Shown one piece after another: positions 5,798 to 8,825 of a DNA stretch of 8,825 nt; the stretch's first letter is position 1, and each line of letters opens with the position of its first letter. The DNA is taken from contig CALDKD010000018.1 in the NCBI GenBank assembly GCA_937898885.1, forward strand, positions 1 through 8,825. Direction: 5' to 3'. The translations under genes were made by a program, and so were the position numbers. The notes beneath the pieces are model-generated. The model made no database searches. It was not told where the DNA came from and worked only from the letters and a program-made list of their open reading frames with translations. Origin of the DNA: an uncultured Bacteroidales bacterium (lineage in GTDB: Bacteria; Bacteroidota; Bacteroidia; Bacteroidales; Bacteroidaceae).

Positions 5798-7018
5798 TCA
5801 TTCCACCTCACCAAACATGTCCGTCCACAGTCTGATCATGCGTTTTCCGCGCAGATTCCTCGGATCATGTGACGCTACGAATTCAGCATGTCTGAACTCA
5901 ATCAGGGTGGACATTCTCTGCGCGCGGTCATACTTGAATTCCATTCCGCTGAATACGCATATTGCATGATGAAAGAAGGGATAGGTAATGGCTGTGAGAT
6001 GGTTCGAGCATCGCAGGGCCTCCCGGATGAATGCAAGGTCATAGTCGTGCTGCATTTCACCAAGGACGGCCAGAATCTGCTTCTTCAACGCTTCCTTATC
6101 TTTTGCTATCAGACAGTCATCAATGCTGTACTCTTTCTGCTCCAGATGCGGGCGCCCTTTCCTGCCTGGCGTTTCCGCTATGGTCCGCATGACCTCACGG
6201 CGCACGTCAGGGTCCTCAACGTCATCGAAGTCATTCTCCCAGTCGGCCTTTCTGTCGTAGCCCTGTCTGATACTGTCCGATGCCAGTTTGCCTATGGAAC
6301 TCGTGACGAACATCTTCATGAAGCCCATCAGTCTGAATTGGGCATTCATACTCCCAATTTGTTTGGACACGTCTCTCAGACCGTGGTCCATCATGATATA
6401 GTAGAGTCCGCTCATGAGTAGCGGATTCTTCTCTTTATAGGCCAGCGCCACCAGTCTGTCAGCACACTCCACCATATGCATGTATGACACTATCAGAATA
6501 CGTCTGGCCCCTGTCACCACTTCCTCTTCCCTCTTTTTCATGGCCCAGGTAATCATGGTCCTGCGAAGCATGGGAAGCGACCGCCACCAGTCTTCTGCTC
6601 TTCTGATTCTGAAATACCATGTGTATGGCGGCAGCGGGTCCTCCTTTTCAGCCACAAGGTCGGCATTGAATTCATCACCCTCGAGCCGCAATTTGAAATA
6701 GCCTTCAAAAGAGAGTAGTTCCTGCATTTCATCATCATCCATGCAATACTCATCATCCTGCATGGTATCATCAGTGGCTGACTGCACGCCGAAGAAGGCC
6801 ATGCATTCATTGATGACAGCACGCGGTATGCAGGTCATTATGACTTCGAACAGCCTTTCAAAGGTCGATGTGTCACCGGCAGATATCGCACTGACACCCT
6901 TGCGGAATTCCTCGTATTCATCAGGATGTTCCTTCCTCCATTGGCATACGTATTCTATGAATTTGTTGTTCATGGCATTTCTGATGGTTCTGAATTCAGA
7001 ATCTGCTTTGTCTGTCAT
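5798..7018 (-). CDS. Hypothetical protein, 406 aa, encoded with the integrase
   Basis: A clearly coding, GC-rich frame starting 35 bases after the integrase stop, so very likely in the same transcript. Near the N-terminus are charged helices (IEYVCQWRKEHPDEYEEFRK, 21-40), then a strongly acidic linker with many Asp/Glu (82-100), a Trp/Tyr-rich block PYTWYFRIRRAEDWWRS (131-147), and a basic helical part (LRRTMITWAMKKREEE). The central region may contain buried helices (LLMSGLYYIMMDHGL 200-214), and an acidic patch DFDDVEDPD occurs at 263-271. No catalytic motif, signal peptide or zinc site is apparent. Position suggests a role linked to the element, for example as a recombination or regulatory partner, but this is inference. 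I do not recognise the family. The ATG at 7018 has no strong ribosome site; a 9-codon ORF starting at the ATGA overlap with the integrase stop lies in the gap and might couple the genes. Confidence 0.85.
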   Translation of the reverse strand: MTDKADSEFRTIRNAMNNKFIEYVCQWRKEHPDEYEEFRKGVSAISAGDTSTFERLFEVIMTCIPRAVINECMAFFGVQSATDDTMQDDEYCMDDDEMQELLSFEGYFKLRLEGDEFNADLVAEKEDPLPPYTWYFRIRRAEDWWRSLPMLRRTMITWAMKKREEEVVTGARRILIVSYMHMVECADRLVALAYKEKNPLLMSGLYYIMMDHGLRDVSKQIGSMNAQFRLMGFMKMFVTSSIGKLASDSIRQGYDRKADWENDFDDVEDPDVRREVMRTIAETPGRKGRPHLEQKEYSIDDCLIAKDKEALKKQILAVLGEMQHDYDLAFIREALRCSNHLTAITYPFFHHAICVFSGMEFKYDRAQRMSTLIEFRHAEFVASHDPRNLRGKRMIRLWTDMFGEVE

Positions 7019-7053
7019 ATCTTGATTTCATTTGTCGGTTATAGGCTTGTTGT

Positions 7054-8514
7054 TCATCTCTTTGCCAGCAGTTTCAGAATCAGCTCCGTCTTCTGCTCTT
7101 CGGTCATTCGGCCTATGTCATCGGCCGTCAGCTTGGGCTCCAGGTCCAGCAGTTTGCTGTTGTACTCGAACTGGGTCTCAAGCGGGTAGTTGGCTATGTA
7201 ACGGTCGGTGATGGACTTGTTCACCGAGTGGCCCATGCTTTCCGATATGTACTTCTCCTCAACGTGGGCATGCGCCAGGTTCGTGCCGTATGAATGGCGG
7301 CACCAGGTACCCGAGGGCTTCACTTCCCAGTGCAGCACGTCCTGGCATATCTTTACAACGCGGTCCTGCACATTGGAGTTCTCCTGCGCCGTACGCTTTC
7401 TCTTGTCGGCCTTGGTGGCGGCACCCTGCAGGATGTCAGGAAACACGAATGAGCCCAGTTTGGGTTCGGCGGCTATTTCGTCAAGAATGTTCTGCAGCGG
7501 CTTGATGATGGGTATGATCACTTCCGATCCGCCTTCCGTGCGGTTCGTGGTCTTGGTGCGTTTGAACTTGAACGCGCGACGGCCGGTATCGAAGTAATAC
7601 TGCGAGTAGGTCAGTTCTCCTGCATCGACCAGATTGAAGCCGTTGCACAGGTACTGGGCCAGGAACAGGCCAAGCGAGTAGTGAGCGCGCTCTGTGTATG
7701 ACGGCTTCCAGGAGTCCGGATATCTCTTTTCAATGAACACACGGTACAGCTCGGTCATCTGTTCGACCGTAAGGTAGCACTCCTTCCGCATGTCGCCCAT
7801 TGGGATGGCAACCAGCTTTTTCTTCCTTATGTTTGAGAATGGGTATTCGACATTGGCGAGAAAGCCTCTGGACACGCATTCGTTCCATACGGCACGGCAG
7901 TTGCGCAGGTATATGCCGCGCGTGGCGTCCTGTATCTTGCCGACTAGATTGCCCTCCCTGTCCTTGACTCCGTGCTTCATCCCTTCACTCCAGTATTCGA
8001 TCTCCTCCTTTCCTATCTTGAAGCCCTTGACGGACTTGTTCCACATAATCTTGCGGAATGAGTTCAGGGCATACTGATATGAATAGCCGGTGGTGCATCG
8101 TTCGCCATCATTGTCAGTCACCAGATGATGAATGATATCCTCCCACACTCCGATGAATGACGAATCCTTTGTCTCGTCAATACCCGTCACGGTCGACTTG
8201 ATTCGTTCAAGCGTGAGACTGCTGCCAAGTCTTTCCATCATGGCGACCTGCTTGTCAAAAATGGCATCGAACTCAAGTTTGCGGTCATAGAGTTCCGAAC
8301 GAACGGCCTTGGCATTCATGGAACATATCTTTGAGAAGTCCGATTCGGTGAATTCGCCCGCCACATACGAATACCATGACTTGCGGTCTATGGTATAGCG
8401 CATGGCGACAGGGTACGTGTCTCTGTTTTTCTTTGGATGACGCTTATCCAGAATGAGCGAATAGGTGCAGCTTCCATAGCGTGCGGTCTTGTAAGTGGAG
8501 TCAGTTTTAGCCAT
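7054..8514 (-). CDS. Tyrosine recombinase / integrase, 486 aa
   Basis: A site-specific tyrosine recombinase that would catalyse integration and excision at the adjacent tRNA-Met site. The order is an N-terminal arm-binding-like region (about 1-110), a SAM-like core-binding domain (about 120-225, IGVWEDIIHHLVTDN and later), and a catalytic domain from about 245. Visible catalytic elements are the beta-hairpin lysine in RTKT (K321), Arg II in TWCRHSYGTNL (R406), the His in SMGHS (H429) and a candidate nucleophile Tyr (DRY, Y439). Two usual residues are absent: the first arginine box reads CNGFNLVDAGEL (290-301) with Asn and no Arg, and the His of HxxR is Thr403. Bacteroides IntDOT also lacks the first arginine, so activity is still plausible. 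At 486 residues it is longer than the roughly 400 typical of this group. Its ATG at 8514 lacks a clear ribosome site. Codons are markedly more GC-rich than in the left half of the window. Confidence 0.93.
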   Translation of the reverse strand: MAKTDSTYKTARYGSCTYSLILDKRHPKKNRDTYPVAMRYTIDRKSWYSYVAGEFTESDFSKICSMNAKAVRSELYDRKLEFDAIFDKQVAMMERLGSSLTLERIKSTVTGIDETKDSSFIGVWEDIIHHLVTDNDGERCTTGYSYQYALNSFRKIMWNKSVKGFKIGKEEIEYWSEGMKHGVKDREGNLVGKIQDATRGIYLRNCRAVWNECVSRGFLANVEYPFSNIRKKKLVAIPMGDMRKECYLTVEQMTELYRVFIEKRYPDSWKPSYTERAHYSLGLFLAQYLCNGFNLVDAGELTYSQYYFDTGRRAFKFKRTKTTNRTEGGSEVIIPIIKPLQNILDEIAAEPKLGSFVFPDILQGAATKADKRKRTAQENSNVQDRVVKICQDVLHWEVKPSGTWCRHSYGTNLAHAHVEEKYISESMGHSVNKSITDRYIANYPLETQFEYNSKLLDLEPKLTADDIGRMTEEQKTELILKLLAKR

Positions 8515-8767
8515 GATATTGCAATAGTCTGGTGGTGTAAATTCTGTTTTCTGTCAAAAATCATGAAATCGGGAAAACAAGCTGGTTCTATCAGTCTCAA
8601 AATCCCATGCAAAGATACTTATTTCCGCGAAAAATCGGGAAAACAATGGGAAAACAGAGACGTTTTGATATGGCGTTTTTCTAGATTTCATGAACTATCA
8701 CAAAAATACTAAATAATTGAATATCATAGTATTTATATGAAAAGAAAAATCGCAGAAAATCATATTG
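8515..8767. other. Integrase upstream region between gene and attachment site
   Basis: This stretch has no credible gene. It must contain the integrase promoter, though I find no clean TAnnTTTG/-33 pair. Besides the direct repeats described separately, TCATGAAAT (8561-8569) and ATTTCATGA (8685-8693) are perfect 9-bp inverted repeats 115 bases apart, flanking the repeat cluster. Such arrangements are typical of recombinase arm-site regions, which is inference here. Confidence 0.45.
8566..8656 (+). repeat. Direct repeats AAATCGGGAAAACAA, candidate integrase arm-type sites
   Basis: The 15-base sequence AAATCGGGAAAACAA occurs perfectly at 8566-8580 and 8632-8646, 66 bases apart. A shorter copy of its core, GGGAAAACA, follows at 8648-8656, and a reverse copy of GAAAACAG lies at about 8535-8542. 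Repeats between an integrase gene and its att core often bind the recombinase N-terminal domain or an excisionase. Confidence 0.55.
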
Positions 8768-8770
8768 CTT

Positions 8771-8814
8771 GACTCATAATCTGGAGGTCCTAGGTTCAAG
8801 CCCTAGATGGCCCA
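8771..8814 (+). other. Attachment site: 3' fragment of a tRNA-Met(CAU) gene
   Basis: The sequence folds as the 3' half of a tRNA: anticodon loop CTCATAA (8773-8779, anticodon CAT), 3' anticodon strand TCTGG, variable loop AGGTC, a perfect T arm CTAGG-TTCAAGC-CCTAG (8790-8806), 3' acceptor strand ATGGCCC (8807-8813) and discriminator A. The matching 5' strand GGGCCAT and the D arm are absent upstream, and the 5' side of the anticodon stem is mismatched (CTTGA against TCTGG), so identity to the tRNA begins at about 8771. This is the classic duplicated att core left at the far end of an element that entered a tRNA gene. Sequence beyond 8815 would be host chromosome. Confidence 0.85.
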
Positions 8815-8825
8815 CACTGAAAATC

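Larger units (their letters stand above)
1..8814. mobile_element. Right-hand part of a tRNA-integrated genomic island or integrative element
   Basis: A truncated tRNA-Met 3' end at 8771-8814 lies beside an integrase gene that faces inward, the usual layout at one end of an element integrated into a tRNA gene. Because the fragment is on the plus strand and is the 3' part, the intact tRNA and the other boundary would be expected to the left, outside this window. Cargo includes an AbiE toxin-antitoxin pair, several unrecognised genes and gene relics, with base composition changing sharply near 5800. No conjugation, replication or phage structural gene is visible, so the element type cannot be told. 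That 1-5690 belongs to the same element is an inference; it could be a composite of several insertions. Confidence 0.5.

Noticed and set aside
8566..8656. CRISPR array
   Set aside because: Only two 15-base copies 66 bases apart, too short and too few for CRISPR repeats; an integrase arm-site explanation fits better.
8388..8712. Open frames spanning the integrase start and upstream region
   Set aside because: They cross the integrase N-terminus and the repeat cluster; composition and lack of ribosome sites argue against coding.
8771..8814. Complete functional tRNA-Met gene
   Set aside because: No 5' acceptor strand or D arm upstream and a mismatched anticodon stem, so only the 3' part is present.

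Overview
The window reads as accessory DNA from a Bacteroides-like member of the Bacteroidales. The signs are promoter -7 boxes of the Bacteroides form TAnnTTTG (4678-4685 on the minus strand, 1256-1263 on the plus strand), mostly weak Shine-Dalgarno sites, and the style of the tyrosine recombinase and AbiE proteins. This is inferred from sequence features only, with no database search.

The right end looks like one boundary of an integrated element. A 3' fragment of a tRNA-Met(CAU) gene (8771-8814) has no 5' half and probably marks the attachment site. Next to it is a 250-base non-coding stretch with a perfect 15-base direct repeat, then a 486-residue tyrosine recombinase (7054-8514, minus) and a 406-residue protein of unknown function (5798-7018, minus). 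The last two look like a two-gene operon closed by a 14-bp hairpin terminator (5690-5734). By eye this block is clearly richer in G+C than the rest of the window.

The centre (4512-5797) is AT-rich and largely gene-free. It holds a good minus-strand promoter match (4678-4708), a foldable inverted-repeat region (4938-5033) and open-frame remnants (5138-5591). The promoter faces a very small ORF with a strong ribosome site (4290-4385), followed by a hairpin (4210-4236). Further left come a C-terminal gene relic (4048-4203), an unrecognised 403-residue protein (2808-4019) and a 37-codon ORF overlapping its 3' end (2714-2827).

The left part holds a 71-residue protein with three LDLKGIA-type repeats (2394-2609, plus), a possible small minus-strand gene (1949-2245) and a frameshifted gene (1289-1992, plus). 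At the left edge is an AbiE-type toxin-antitoxin/abortive-infection pair: complete AbiEi antitoxin (533-1135, minus) and AbiEii nucleotidyltransferase toxin (1-521, minus, cut by the window edge).

The recognisable functions are integration and maintenance/phage defence (AbiE). The candidates for undescribed biology are the LDLKGIA-repeat protein, the 403-residue protein with its overlapping mini-ORF, the tiny leader-like ORF at 4290, and the partner gene of the integrase.
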